A stretch of DNA of 33,931 bases from an uncultured Clostridia bacterium (GTDB taxonomy: Bacteria; Bacillota; Clostridia; Oscillospirales; Oscillospiraceae), in contig CAMUZA010000015.1 in the NCBI GenBank assembly GCA_947165085.1, positions 1 through 33,931 of the forward strand. The letters run 5' to 3'. A program made the position numbers and the translations under genes. This document shows positions 8,202 to 15,710 of the stretch, in pieces. Below the pieces are notes generated by a model. The model worked only from the letters and a program-made list of their open reading frames with translations, did not search any database and was not told where the DNA came from. Positions within the stretch are counted from its first letter, which is position 1; each line of letters opens with the position of its first letter.

Positions 8202-8210
8202 GTTTTGCAC

Positions 8211-8284
8211 CTACCTTTTCTGTAGTCTCGCTCTGGAGGCGTGAGGACGCGCCTCAGCTTCAACCTCTTCAATGCGGCCTGTCT
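8211..8284 (-). promoter_or_regulatory. 5' leader of rplU, candidate L21 autoregulatory RNA
   Basis: Between the promoter and rplU there is a leader of about 75 bases with a hairpin of GAGGCG (8250-8255) and CGCCTC (8236-8241). L21 mRNA leaders with autoregulatory structures are known in Firmicutes. I can see the hairpin but cannot match it to a covariance model. Confidence 0.4.
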
Positions 8285-8313
8285 ATTCTAACATCCCGTT
8301 TTCCAAATGTCAA
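8285..8313 (-). promoter_or_regulatory. Sigma-A promoter of rplU-prp-rpmA-obg
   Basis: On the minus strand TTGACA (8308-8313), a 17-bp spacer and TAGAAT (8285-8290) form a near-consensus promoter, as expected for ribosomal protein genes. Its -35 box lies inside the palindrome at 8308-8326. Confidence 0.85.
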
Positions 8314-8326
8314 ATAGTATTTGACA
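8308..8326. promoter_or_regulatory. Perfect 19-bp palindrome joining two divergent -35 boxes
   Basis: TGTCAAATAGTATTTGACA is a perfect 9+1+9 inverted repeat. Its outer six bases on each side are the -35 hexamers of the divergent rplU and apbE promoters. Any dimeric regulator bound here would cover both -35 boxes. It could also be a by-product of two consensus hexamers placed back to back, but the inner three bases of each arm match as well. Confidence 0.6.
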
Positions 8327-8349
8327 CTTTTTTTAATTTTTGCTATACT
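8321..8349 (+). promoter_or_regulatory. Sigma-A promoter of apbE
   Basis: Consensus TTGACA (8321-8326), a 17-bp T-rich spacer and TATACT (8344-8349) lie 34 bases before the apbE ATG. Confidence 0.85.
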
Positions 8350-8383
8350 TTTTTTGTAATTTTTCATAGAATCCGGTGATGTG

Positions 8384-9370
8384 ATGAAAAAACTATGCGC
8401 GATTTCCCTGCTTCTTGTGTGTTTGCTCTGCGGATGCGCGGGATCCGCGCCGGTCGAGCGGGACATTTTCGCAATGGATACGCTGATGTTGATCCGTGTC
8501 TGGGGCTGCGAAGACGACGCTTCCGCGGCGGTTTCCGAGATCAACCGTCTCGACGCGCTGCTTTCCGTGACGAACGAAAACAGCGAGATTTTTGCGCTGA
8601 ACCGGGACGGTGAAGCGGAATTAAGCGCAGATACGTATGACCTGCTGGTAAAAGCGATCGCAGTCAGTCGTCGGACGGACGGCGCGTTCGATCCGACCGT
8701 CTATCCGCTGGTGGTGGCGTGGGGCTTTACGAAGGACGAACAGCACGTTCCCACGCAGGAAGCGCTTGACGCAGCGCGTTCTCTTGTCGGCTATGAACGG
8801 TTGGAAAGTGATCTGGACGTCACCTATTTTTCCATCGACGGCAAACTCGACTTTGGCGGAATTGCAAAAGGTTATGCAGCGCAGAAAGCCATTGATCTTC
8901 TGCAGAGCCGCGGCGTTGAGACGGCGTTTCTCTCCCTCGGCGGTAACGTGCAGACCCTCGGCAGCAAGCCGGACGGTGAAAAGTGGATTGTCGGGATCGC
9001 CGATCCGAACACCCCCTCGCAGGCGATCGCATGCCTGCGCTTTACCGGCTCTCTCGCGCTCGTGACCTCCGGCGGGTATCAGCGATACTTTGATGAGAAC
9101 GGCGTGCGGTATCATCATATCCTTGACCCGAAAACGGGATATCCCGCCGACAGCGGACTTGCTTCCGTGACTGTGCTTGCTCACGACGGCGCACTTGCGG
9201 ATGGTTTGTCCACCGCGCTGTTTGTGATGGGTATGGAGAAAGCGACCGCGCTATGGCGCGAAAGTGATGATTTTGAAGCGGTCTTTTTGACGGAGGACGG
9301 TGGTATCTTTGCGACGGAAGGCGCCGCTCCCCTGCTGACGGACTGCGATTTTACGGTGGTCGAACGATGA
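8384..9370 (+). CDS. apbE: ApbE-family FAD:protein FMN transferase, lipoprotein
   Basis: The 328-residue product starts with a lipoprotein signal (MKK, hydrophobic core, LCGC with Cys18 as the lipidation site). The ApbE domain follows: MDTLM near the start, LDFGGIAKGYA, an SLGGN block and LDPKTGYPA. The metal/FAD region reads DGLSTALFVMG. ApbE enzymes attach FMN covalently to Thr/Ser of extracytoplasmic proteins such as Rnf/Nqr subunits and flavin-based electron-transfer proteins. No obvious target lies in the window. ATG 8384 is preferred over GTG 8381 because GGTGA at 8375-8379 leaves more space. The next gene overlaps its stop as ATGA. Confidence 0.93.
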   Translation: MKKLCAISLLLVCLLCGCAGSAPVERDIFAMDTLMLIRVWGCEDDASAAVSEINRLDALLSVTNENSEIFALNRDGEAELSADTYDLLVKAIAVSRRTDGAFDPTVYPLVVAWGFTKDEQHVPTQEALDAARSLVGYERLESDLDVTYFSIDGKLDFGGIAKGYAAQKAIDLLQSRGVETAFLSLGGNVQTLGSKPDGEKWIVGIADPNTPSQAIACLRFTGSLALVTSGGYQRYFDENGVRYHHILDPKTGYPADSGLASVTVLAHDGALADGLSTALFVMGMEKATALWRESDDFEAVFLTEDGGIFATEGAAPLLTDCDFTVVER

Positions 9371-9723
9371 AGACAAGATACTGGATCCTACTGTTTGCGC
9401 TTCTTGCGGCAGTCTGCGCGCTTTGCAGTTATTTCTTTTTTTTCGGCGGTACGTCCGGCACGACGGCGACAGTCGTTTCAGACGGTGTGACGGTCATGAC
9501 CCTTGATCTGTCCGTTGACGGCGAATACCGGATCGCGTCAGACTACGGCGTGAACACGATCCGCGTTGCAAACGGCAGAGTGTCGGTCGTTTCCGCAGAC
9601 TGTCCCTCGCAGGACTGCGTGCATCACGCGCCCGCGAATTCCGGCGCGCCGATCGTCTGCCTGCCAAACCGGCTGGTCATCACTTTTTCATCCTCGCAGG
9701 AGTATGACGCGATCATTGGCTAA
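9367..9723 (+). CDS. NusG domain II-like membrane-anchored protein
   Basis: This 118-residue protein has one N-terminal membrane helix (about 5-26) and then a small domain outside the membrane. Its signatures DCPSQDCVHH and SGAPIVCLPNRLVI are those of NusG domain II (NusG_II) proteins, despite no role in transcription. Three cysteines (in CPSQDC and IVCLP) are typical. Such proteins are often found next to apbE in Firmicutes and are thought to belong to extracytoplasmic flavin or electron-transfer modules. The four-base ATGA overlap with apbE supports a joint role here; the exact function is unknown. Confidence 0.85.
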   Translation: MKTRYWILLFALLAAVCALCSYFFFFGGTSGTTATVVSDGVTVMTLDLSVDGEYRIASDYGVNTIRVANGRVSVVSADCPSQDCVHHAPANSGAPIVCLPNRLVITFSSSQEYDAIIG

Positions 9724-9750
9724 AGGCAGGGGCGCTTTGCCCCTGCCTTT
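9722..9750. terminator. Hairpin terminator between convergent genes
   Basis: A perfect 12-bp stem (9722-9733 with 9739-9750) closes a 5-base loop. It overlaps the stop of the NusG_II gene and touches the stop of the CBS gene. The T-tails are short on both strands, so efficiency is uncertain. Confidence 0.75.
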
Positions 9751-10178
9751 CAATAGGTACGGATATTGCTCGTGATCTCGTTGAACGCCTGCGCCGCCTG
9801 ACGTCCGCACTGCGGCTGTTTGGAAATATCGGAAAGAGACACCATGCCGATAACTTTGTTATTGTCCTGCACCGGCAGTCGGCGGATCTTTTCCTTTGCC
9901 ATCAGCGCAGACGCCTCGTCGACAGTTTGCTGCGCGCTGATAGAGAAAATCCTGCGCGTCATGATATCCGATACCTTAACGCATAGCGGATCTTCCTCCG
10001 CCGCAACGCAGCGCAGAACGATATCGCGATCCGTTACCATGCCGCGCAGCCTGCCGTCCTTCGAGCAGACCGGCAGCGCGCCGATATTGTAGTGCGACAG
10101 CAGTCTTGCCGCGACTGCGGCAGTCTCGTCCGGCGAAACGCTGATGATGCGTCTGCTCATAACTTCCTGAACTTTCAT
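9750..10178 (-). CDS. CBS-domain pair protein
   Basis: The 142-residue protein is two CBS motifs and little else. The first (about 1-65) contains MSRRIISVSPDETA and GMVTDRDIV; the second (about 70-130) contains DIMTRRIFSISAQQTVDEA and RRLPVQ. Such pairs bind adenine nucleotides or SAM and act as sensors; no catalytic domain is attached. The ATG at 10178 sits 7 bases after GGAGG (10186-10190); a longer frame to 10262 would run through the hairpin at 10198-10229. The gene lies downstream of nfnAB but is separated by that hairpin, so a functional link is only suggestive. Confidence 0.88.
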   Translation of the reverse strand: MKVQEVMSRRIISVSPDETAAVAARLLSHYNIGALPVCSKDGRLRGMVTDRDIVLRCVAAEEDPLCVKVSDIMTRRIFSISAQQTVDEASALMAKEKIRRLPVQDNNKVIGMVSLSDISKQPQCGRQAAQAFNEITSNIRTY

Positions 10179-10197
10179 TGATCTACCTCCAAAGAAT

Positions 10198-10229
10198 ACG
10201 CCTCTGCCGAACAAAGCCGGCAGAGGCGT
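10198..10229 (-). terminator. Hairpin downstream of nfnB
   Basis: A 12-bp perfect stem (10198-10209 with 10218-10229) lies between nfnB and the CBS gene. In the direction of transcription it is followed by ATTCTTT, a weak T-tail. It may act as a partial terminator or as a 3'-end stabiliser. Confidence 0.55.
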
Positions 10230-10264
10230 TTGTCTTTTGGAAGTATGGGAAAATAGCGGCAATT

Positions 10265-11653
10265 CTATACCTGCTTGCGGAATCTTGCGTCGATCGCTTC
10301 CGCAGCCTTTCGTCCCGCGCCCATCGCAAGGATGACGGTCGCAGCGCCGGTCACGGCGTCGCCGCCGGCATAGACGCCGTCGCGTGTCGTCATGTTCTCC
10401 TCATTGACGATCAGACAGCCTTTCTTGTTGGTTTCAAGTCCGGGCGTCGTGGAGCGGATCAGCGGATTGGGAGAGGTACCGAGCGCCATGATGACCGTAT
10501 CGACCGGCAGCTCGAATTCGCTGTTCGGGATCGCGATGGGACTGCGTCTGCCGGAGGCGTCCGGCTCGCCAAGCTCCATACGGATGCACCGCATCGCGCC
10601 GACTCTGCCCGCACCGTCGTCAAGGATCTGAACAGGATTGGTGAGGGTGAGGAATTCAATGCCTTCTTCCTTGGCATGGTGCTGTTCTTCGAGTCTGGCG
10701 GGCATTTCCTTCTCGCTGCGGCGGTAGACAATATAGACGTGTTCCGCGCCGAGACGCTTTGCGCTGCGCGCCGCGTCCATCGCCACGTTGCCCCCACCGA
10801 CCACGGCGACGGCGTTGGAGACGATGACGGGGGTATCGCTGCTGCGCGTATACGCCTTCATCAGATTGATTCTGGTCAGATATTCGTTTGCAGACAGGAC
10901 GCCCTTGAGCGCCTCGCCCTCAATGTGCATGAACATCGGAAGCCCTGCGCCCGAGCCGATAAAAATCGCGCGGAATCCCAGCTCAAACAGCTCGTCGATC
11001 GACAGCACTTTGCCGATGACCATGTTCGTCATGACCCGGACGCCCAAAGCTTCCAACTTCTTGATCTCATTGGCAACAAGAGCCTTCGGCAGACGGAATT
11101 CGGGAATACCGTAGACCAGCACGCCGCCGGCGGTATGCAGGGCTTCAAAAATACTGACTTCGTAGCCTTTTTTGGCAAGCTCGCTCGCGCAGGTCAATCC
11201 GGAAGGTCCGGAGCCTACCACGGCGACCTTGATCCCGTTGGACGCTGGCTTTTCCGGCATTTTGCCGACGTTTTCAAGATACCAGTCCGCGACGAAGCGC
11301 TCCAAGCGGCCGATCGCGACCGGCTCGCCCTTGACGCCGCGAACGCACTTGCTTTCACACTGACGTTCCTGCGGGCAGACTCTGCCGGACAGGGCGGGAA
11401 GCGCGTTCGTCGATGTAACGATCTCATACGCCGCGAGGAAATCTCCTTCTGCGACCTTGGCAATGAATTCAGGGATGCGGATACTGACAGGGCATGCGGT
11501 CACGCACTGCGGATTTTTGCAATGCAGGCAACGCTGCGCCTCATTGATCGCCATCTCCGCCGTGTAACCGAGGGAGACCTCTTTGAAATTGCGGTTACGT
11601 ACGTTCGGATCTTGCTCCGGCATGGGAGTTTTGTTCATTTGCATATTCGGCAT
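10265..11653 (-). CDS. nfnB: NfnB-type large subunit of ferredoxin:NADP oxidoreductase
   Basis: This 462-residue protein is of the family often annotated as NADPH-dependent glutamate synthase small chain. The N-terminal domain has Cys42, 45, 50 and 54 (CLHCKNPQCVTAC) and a second set, Cys93, 99 and 103, for [4Fe-4S] clusters. An FAD site (VGSGPSGLTCASELA) and an NADP site (VVGGGNVAMDAARSAKRLG) follow. With the NfnA-like subunit directly upstream and no GltB large chain nearby, NfnB is the better reading. NfnAB reversibly couples reduced ferredoxin plus NADH to 2 NADPH by electron bifurcation. The ATG at 11653 is chosen because GGGAGG (11661-11666) is 7 bases upstream. A stand-alone homotetrameric glutamate synthase remains possible. 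Confidence 0.88.
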   Translation of the reverse strand: MPNMQMNKTPMPEQDPNVRNRNFKEVSLGYTAEMAINEAQRCLHCKNPQCVTACPVSIRIPEFIAKVAEGDFLAAYEIVTSTNALPALSGRVCPQERQCESKCVRGVKGEPVAIGRLERFVADWYLENVGKMPEKPASNGIKVAVVGSGPSGLTCASELAKKGYEVSIFEALHTAGGVLVYGIPEFRLPKALVANEIKKLEALGVRVMTNMVIGKVLSIDELFELGFRAIFIGSGAGLPMFMHIEGEALKGVLSANEYLTRINLMKAYTRSSDTPVIVSNAVAVVGGGNVAMDAARSAKRLGAEHVYIVYRRSEKEMPARLEEQHHAKEEGIEFLTLTNPVQILDDGAGRVGAMRCIRMELGEPDASGRRSPIAIPNSEFELPVDTVIMALGTSPNPLIRSTTPGLETNKKGCLIVNEENMTTRDGVYAGGDAVTGAATVILAMGAGRKAAEAIDARFRKQV

Positions 11654-11667
11654 GGTGATTCCTCCCT

Positions 11668-12522
11668 TCATCGGATCAGCGCCTTACCGAGTGTTTCAAT
11701 CCGGCACACATGTTCTCTTTCATCCTGCGCTTCCTGATCGCGGTAGGCACTGTTGCGGTTCATCAGCTCCGCGAAATCGACCTTATGGCCGTCGAAATCC
11801 GGACCTTCGACACAGGCAAAACGCACCACGCCGTCGACCGTGACGCGGCAGCCGCCGCACATGCCTGTGCCGTCGACCATGATCGGGTTGAGCGAGACAA
11901 TCGTTTTCACGCCGAACGGTTCCGTCGTCTTCGCGACGAATTTCATCATCGGGATCGGTCCGATGGCAAGCACCTCGTCATATTGGTTTCCTGCCTCCAG
12001 GAGTTCCTGCAGCTTGACCGTGACGAAGCCGTGCTCGCCGTAGGAGCCGTCGTCCGTCATCAGATAGAGATTGTCACTGCAGGCGCGGAATTCATCCTCC
12101 AGAATGACAATATCCTTGCTGCGGAAACCAACGATCACGTCCACTTCGCAGCCGGCTTCCTTGAATGCCTGCGCAGACGGCAGGGCAATCGCGCAGCCGA
12201 CGCCGCCGCCGACAACACAGACCCGCTTGAGCCCTTCCGTATGCGTCGGTCTGCCGAGCGGACCGACAAAGTCGAGGATCGCATCGCCTTCGTTCATGGA
12301 GCCGAGCAACTTGGTCGAAAGGCCGACCTTCTGGAAGATAACGGTAACGGTCCCTTTTTCACGGTCATAACCCGCGATGGTCAGCGGGACGCGCTCACCG
12401 CATTCGTCAACACGGAAGATGATAAACTGACCGGCTTTCGCCTTTTTCGCGACGAACGGAGCTTCGATCTCCATCAGCGTGACCGCGGCGTTCAGTTCTT
12501 TCTTTCGAATGATTTTGAACAT
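11668..12522 (-). CDS. nfnA: NfnA-type small subunit (FAD, [2Fe-2S])
   Basis: The 284-residue protein resembles the sulfide/dihydroorotate dehydrogenase electron-transfer subunit. It has an FAD-binding RVPLTI segment (44-49), an NAD-binding CVVGGGVGCAIALP block (102-115) and a C-terminal [2Fe-2S] site. That site is formed by Asp217, Cys222, Cys225 and Cys237 (DGTGMCGGC then C), the unusual Asp plus three Cys ligation reported for Thermotoga NfnA. It precedes nfnB by 14 bases. ATG 12522 is chosen over ATG 12528 because GAGAGGT is 8 bases from the former and 2 from the latter. Confidence 0.9.
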   Translation of the reverse strand: MFKIIRKKELNAAVTLMEIEAPFVAKKAKAGQFIIFRVDECGERVPLTIAGYDREKGTVTVIFQKVGLSTKLLGSMNEGDAILDFVGPLGRPTHTEGLKRVCVVGGGVGCAIALPSAQAFKEAGCEVDVIVGFRSKDIVILEDEFRACSDNLYLMTDDGSYGEHGFVTVKLQELLEAGNQYDEVLAIGPIPMMKFVAKTTEPFGVKTIVSLNPIMVDGTGMCGGCRVTVDGVVRFACVEGPDFDGHKVDFAELMNRNSAYRDQEAQDEREHVCRIETLGKALIR

Positions 12523-12555
12523 AAGCATTTACCTCTCATGTGATTTTCTGCATGG

Positions 12556-12583
12556 ATTATAACATAGATTCAGACAGAATCAA
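12556..12583 (-). promoter_or_regulatory. Promoter of nfnAB
   Basis: On the minus strand TTGATT (12578-12583), a 16-bp spacer and TATAAT (12556-12561) lie 33 bases before the nfnA start. The -35 box lies inside the last codons of gluQ, so nfnAB has its own promoter even though the upstream genes point the same way. Confidence 0.7.
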
Positions 12584-13490
12584 AGCGTTTTCCGAATGAT
12601 AACAGAGAATCTGCAGTGATCGGATCTTTTCCGATCTTTTCCCAGGAAAAGACGTCGATCAGCTCCGCTGCTTCAACAGGCGCGGGCGTATCGGTCAGTT
12701 TTGCAAGGAATGCGAGCAGACCGACCAGCTGCTCCGGCCGGAAGCGTTCGCGCAGGTGCGCCATATCAAGGCTTTTTTCACGTTTGCTGAGGCGCTTTCC
12801 GTCCGGCGCGACCAGCAGCGGGACATGGTAAAAGTGCGGTACGGGCAGCCCGAGCATCTGATACAGCCAGATCTGCCGCGCCGTGGAGCGCAGCAGATCG
12901 CAGCCGCGAACGACCTCCGTTACGCCGCCGTCTGCGTCGTCGCAGACCACGGCGAGCTGGTAGGCGTAGACGCCGTCGGAGCGACGGACGATGAAATCTC
13001 CGCATGCCTCCGCAAGGTTTTCTTGCTGATCTCCGAACACGCCGTCTGTGAAGGCGATCGCCGTATCGGGCACGCGGACGCGCCAGGCAGGGGGTCTCGT
13101 CTTTGTCTTTCGTTCCGCTTCGGTCAGATTGCGGCAGGTGCCGGCATAGATCGGTGCTCCGTCCGAAGCATGCGGCGCGGAAGCGTCATGCAGCTCGCTG
13201 CGGCTGCAATAGCAGGGATAGGTCGGAAGCTGATCGAACGCTTTTTTGTACCGTTCGGCGCGCGTACTCTGCAGGGGCATTTCTTCGTCGTAAGTCAGAC
13301 CGAGCCACAGCAGGTCGTCCCGCAGCGCGTCGATATATTCCTCCTTACTGCGGTCGGGATCGAGATCCTCAATGCGCAAGAGCATTTTTCCGTTCTGCGA
13401 GCGGACGGAAAGCCACGCGAGCAGCGCGGTAAAGAGATTGCCCAGGTGCATCCGTCCGGAAGGGCTCGGCGCGAATCGTCCGACCGTCAT
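12570..13490 (-). CDS. gluQ: Glutamyl-Q tRNA(Asp) synthetase (GluQRS)
   Basis: This 306-residue protein is the catalytic core of a glutamyl-tRNA synthetase without the anticodon-binding domain. It attaches glutamate to queuosine-34 of tRNA(Asp). Visible features are the N-terminal GRFAPSPSGRMHLGN (HIGH-type), the zinc ligands in CYCSR followed by a Tyr and Cys in IYAGTCR, and KRLSKRE in the KMSKS position. The length fits GluQRS rather than GltX (about 480). It overlaps the D-2-hydroxyacid dehydrogenase stop by four bases (ATGA), so the two are cotranslated, though no metabolic link is obvious. Confidence 0.92.
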   Translation of the reverse strand: MTVGRFAPSPSGRMHLGNLFTALLAWLSVRSQNGKMLLRIEDLDPDRSKEEYIDALRDDLLWLGLTYDEEMPLQSTRAERYKKAFDQLPTYPCYCSRSELHDASAPHASDGAPIYAGTCRNLTEAERKTKTRPPAWRVRVPDTAIAFTDGVFGDQQENLAEACGDFIVRRSDGVYAYQLAVVCDDADGGVTEVVRGCDLLRSTARQIWLYQMLGLPVPHFYHVPLLVAPDGKRLSKREKSLDMAHLRERFRPEQLVGLLAFLAKLTDTPAPVEAAELIDVFSWEKIGKDPITADSLLSFGKRFDSV

Positions 13491-14419
13491 GGCAGGCTCA
13501 CCTGATTTCTTAAAGACCTGCCTTCCGCATAGTTCTGCAGATTTTCGCGGCAGATCGCCCAGATCTTCTCCTCCGTTTCCGGCAGGTGTCCGAAGCTCAC
13601 GCCGGCAACATGGGGCGTTATGATTACATTTGATTTGCTCCGCAGCGGGTGATTTTGCGGCAGAGGTTCCGGATTCGTCACGTCCAGACCGACACCGAAG
13701 AATTTTCCGGTATCCATGAGCTTTGTTAACCCGTTCAGGTCAATCAGGCTGCCTCTTCCGACGTTGATCAAAACGGCGTCGTCCCTGCACAGAGACAATC
13801 GCTCTTCATTGAAGTAATGCTCCGTTTCCTCGTTGGACGGCAGAGCGCAGCAAATGAAATCCGCTTCGGGAAGGAAGAATTCTGCGCAGGTTAAGGTGGT
13901 CAACGCCTCAAAATGCGCTCTCGGCTGACGCGCCGCGCGGCATACGCCGATCGCATGTACGCCGAGCGCCTGCAGACGCACGGCGATCTCCGTGCCGATA
14001 TTGCCGCAGCCGTAGATCAGCGCGGTACTTCCCGCGATCCGCTTCTCACTGCCGAGATCCTGCCACTTCTCTGCTTTCTGATACGCAGGCAGTCTGCGGC
14101 AGAGGGCGAACAGCATGGCAAGCGCGTGCTCGGCGATCGTCTCGCCGAATGCGCCGGAGGCGGTGGTCAGCAGAACGTTCTGCGGGAAACCGCCGTGCAG
14201 ATAGCGGTCGGCGCCTGCCCATGTCATCTGCACCCATTTCAGATCTTTTGCATAAGACAGCTCTTCGAGGGTCGGCTCGCCGATGATGACTTCGGCGTCC
14301 GCGATACTTCGCAGGCGCAGATCGGCGTCCGCGTCACGCGGCAGCGCGGTAACTTCAAAATCATCTGTCAGGTGCGGTACGTTTTGTCCGCAATCGGACA
14401 GGATCAGCAGTTTTCGCAT
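13487..14419 (-). CDS. D-isomer-specific 2-hydroxyacid dehydrogenase
   Basis: The 310-residue enzyme reduces a 2-oxoacid to a D-2-hydroxyacid. It has the nucleotide fold GCGNIG (137-142) and the catalytic triad Arg222 (NVGRGSLID), Glu251 (NPEPLP) and His270 (TPHVAGVS). After the second beta strand it reads CRAAR without an acidic residue, which suggests NADP preference (inference). The substrate could be glyoxylate, hydroxypyruvate or another 2-oxoacid. CGGAGG lies upstream of the ATG, and the LCP gene ends 15 bases before it. Confidence 0.88.
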   Translation of the reverse strand: MRKLLILSDCGQNVPHLTDDFEVTALPRDADADLRLRSIADAEVIIGEPTLEELSYAKDLKWVQMTWAGADRYLHGGFPQNVLLTTASGAFGETIAEHALAMLFALCRRLPAYQKAEKWQDLGSEKRIAGSTALIYGCGNIGTEIAVRLQALGVHAIGVCRAARQPRAHFEALTTLTCAEFFLPEADFICCALPSNEETEHYFNEERLSLCRDDAVLINVGRGSLIDLNGLTKLMDTGKFFGVGLDVTNPEPLPQNHPLRSKSNVIITPHVAGVSFGHLPETEEKIWAICRENLQNYAEGRSLRNQVSLP

Positions 14420-14434
14420 GATGAACCTCCGGAT

Positions 14435-15532
14435 TCATTCGGCAACGTCAAAGTCGTCCCAACTCACAGGCGCAACGTAGGGATTAAAATGCTCGTTGAT
14501 CAGATCAATATAATCCTGATCAAAATCGACGCAAACGTATATATCGCTGAAATAATACGGCATCACTTCGGAATACATCGAATCCGTCCCGCAAAGGGCG
14601 GCGGATTCCGCCAGCCAGAACAGTTCCATTTTCGTCAAGTCGGTCATGCAGTTGTCCGTGATCATGGACAGCGCAGACGGCAGCTTGAATACGTTGCGCA
14701 GCCTTGCCCACTGGTCGATCGCAGCTCTGATAAAATCGCGCTGAACGTTAATCCTGCCGATGTCTGCATTTTCATAGCCGGAACGGAAGCGGACAAGTCC
14801 CATCGCGTCTTCTCCGTTCAGCCGCTGCCTGCCCGCCGGGATCGCGATATGAAGATCCTGCGCAGGATCTTCATAGTACATATCCAGCGGAACGTCAAAT
14901 TCCACCCCGCCAAAGAGATCGACAAGATCGATAAAAACAGCGAGGTCGACAAGGATATAGCCGTCCGGACGGAAGCCGACGCAGTCGGCGGCATAGTCCA
15001 TCAGCGCTTCCACGCCATCTGCACCGCCGCCGTTTGCGGCGTACGCGCCGTTGATCTTCTGCGGACGGTAGGACGAATTGACTTTCGTATCCCGAGGAAT
15101 ACTCATAATACTGATTGCACGGTTCGCACGGTCGACGTTCAGCAGCAGAATGGTATCCGTGTTATAGCTCGCCGCGTCCACGCCTACCAGCAGGATCGTG
15201 CAGCAGTCGTCTTTTCGTCCCGCCGAGCGGTACATCGGCTCATGGGAGAATAGATGCAGCGCGCCCGCCGCAAGGGTTGGAATGATCAGCAGTATCAGAA
15301 AAAGAATAAGTACGAATTTCAAAAAGCGGTGCTTTTTAGGCCGCTTATTCCGCGGATCATAGAATTGGTTCACCGTTCTGTCCGCCGCGGCAGGCCGCAG
15401 GGATCCTGTAAAGTCTTCCTGATCTACGGGATAATCATCTTTATACAGCTTGCCGGCAAACCCCGATTCGTACAGATCGTTCTGCTGCGGGATCGGCCGT
15501 GGGTTCCATTCACGATTGGATTGATAGCCCAA
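14435..15532 (-). CDS. LytR-CpsA-Psr (LCP) family cell-wall glycopolymer ligase
   Basis: This 365-residue protein has a cytoplasmic N-terminus (1-70), one membrane helix (about 71-94) and an extracellular LCP domain (about 110-365). The signatures are LLVGVDA, DTILL, SIPRDTKV with the conserved Arg-Asp, and RFRSGYENADIGRINVQRDF near the C-terminus. LCP enzymes transfer undecaprenyl-linked glycopolymers (teichoic acid or capsule) to peptidoglycan. The start codon is TTG at 15532, behind GAAGGTG (15538-15544) with 5-base spacing; no in-frame ATG fits. It has its own promoter, divergent from nrdGD. Confidence 0.92.
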   Translation of the reverse strand: MGYQSNREWNPRPIPQQNDLYESGFAGKLYKDDYPVDQEDFTGSLRPAAADRTVNQFYDPRNKRPKKHRFLKFVLILFLILLIIPTLAAGALHLFSHEPMYRSAGRKDDCCTILLVGVDAASYNTDTILLLNVDRANRAISIMSIPRDTKVNSSYRPQKINGAYAANGGGADGVEALMDYAADCVGFRPDGYILVDLAVFIDLVDLFGGVEFDVPLDMYYEDPAQDLHIAIPAGRQRLNGEDAMGLVRFRSGYENADIGRINVQRDFIRAAIDQWARLRNVFKLPSALSMITDNCMTDLTKMELFWLAESAALCGTDSMYSEVMPYYFSDIYVCVDFDQDYIDLINEHFNPYVAPVSWDDFDVAE

Positions 15533-15553
15533 GTTTTCACCTTCTCGATCCTT

Positions 15554-15582
15554 ATTTTACAACATATTGACAGACTTGTAAA
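15554..15582 (-). promoter_or_regulatory. Promoter of the LCP gene
   Basis: On the minus strand TTTACA (15577-15582), a 17-bp spacer and TAAAAT (15554-15559) lie 21 bases before the TTG start, giving a very short leader. Confidence 0.65.
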
Positions 15583-15601
15583 TAATGAAAACAGAACAGA
15601 G

Positions 15602-15630
15602 AATATTGCAGGAGAAATTTGTGCAATATT
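15602..15630. repeat. Inverted repeat between the LCP and nrd promoters
   Basis: AATATTGCA (15602-15610) and TGCAATATT (15622-15630) form a perfect 9-bp inverted repeat with an 11-bp spacer. It is upstream of both divergent promoters, so it could be an operator for either. It does not match the NrdR consensus, and I do not recognise the motif. Confidence 0.45.
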
Positions 15631-15644
15631 TCTCAAGTTTGTTG

Positions 15645-15673
15645 TTGACAATTCCAGCATCTGCTTGTATACT
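15645..15673 (+). promoter_or_regulatory. Sigma-A promoter of nrdG-nrdD-trxB
   Basis: Consensus TTGACA (15645-15650), a 17-bp spacer and TATACT (15668-15673) place the transcription start near 15680, with a leader of about 80 bases before nrdG. Confidence 0.85.
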
Positions 15674-15682
15674 TGTCAAAGG

Positions 15683-15698
15683 ACACAAGATATTGTGG
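15683..15698. promoter_or_regulatory. NrdR box at the nrd transcription start
   Basis: ACACAAGATATTGTGG agrees with the NrdR consensus (ACACwATATATwGTGT) at 14 of 16 positions and is almost palindromic. It lies just after the predicted start site, a repressing position. A weaker second candidate (15715-15730, CCACAAAATAATCCAA) follows at 32 bp centre to centre, the spacing usual for NrdR pairs, but only its first half matches. Confidence 0.7.
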
Positions 15699-15710
15699 TG
15701 ACTCTGCGGC

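Noticed and set aside
10265-11653. Annotation as genuine glutamate synthase small subunit
   Set aside because: No gltB is near and an NfnA-like subunit is encoded directly upstream; kept only as an alternative.
10178-11737. 519-codon plus-strand frame opposite nfnB
   Set aside because: Low-complexity Arg/Asp/His/Ala-rich shadow of the GC-biased gene on the other strand.
13913-15253. 446-codon plus-strand frame opposite the LCP and dehydrogenase genes
   Set aside because: It spans two real genes antisense and shows no domain.
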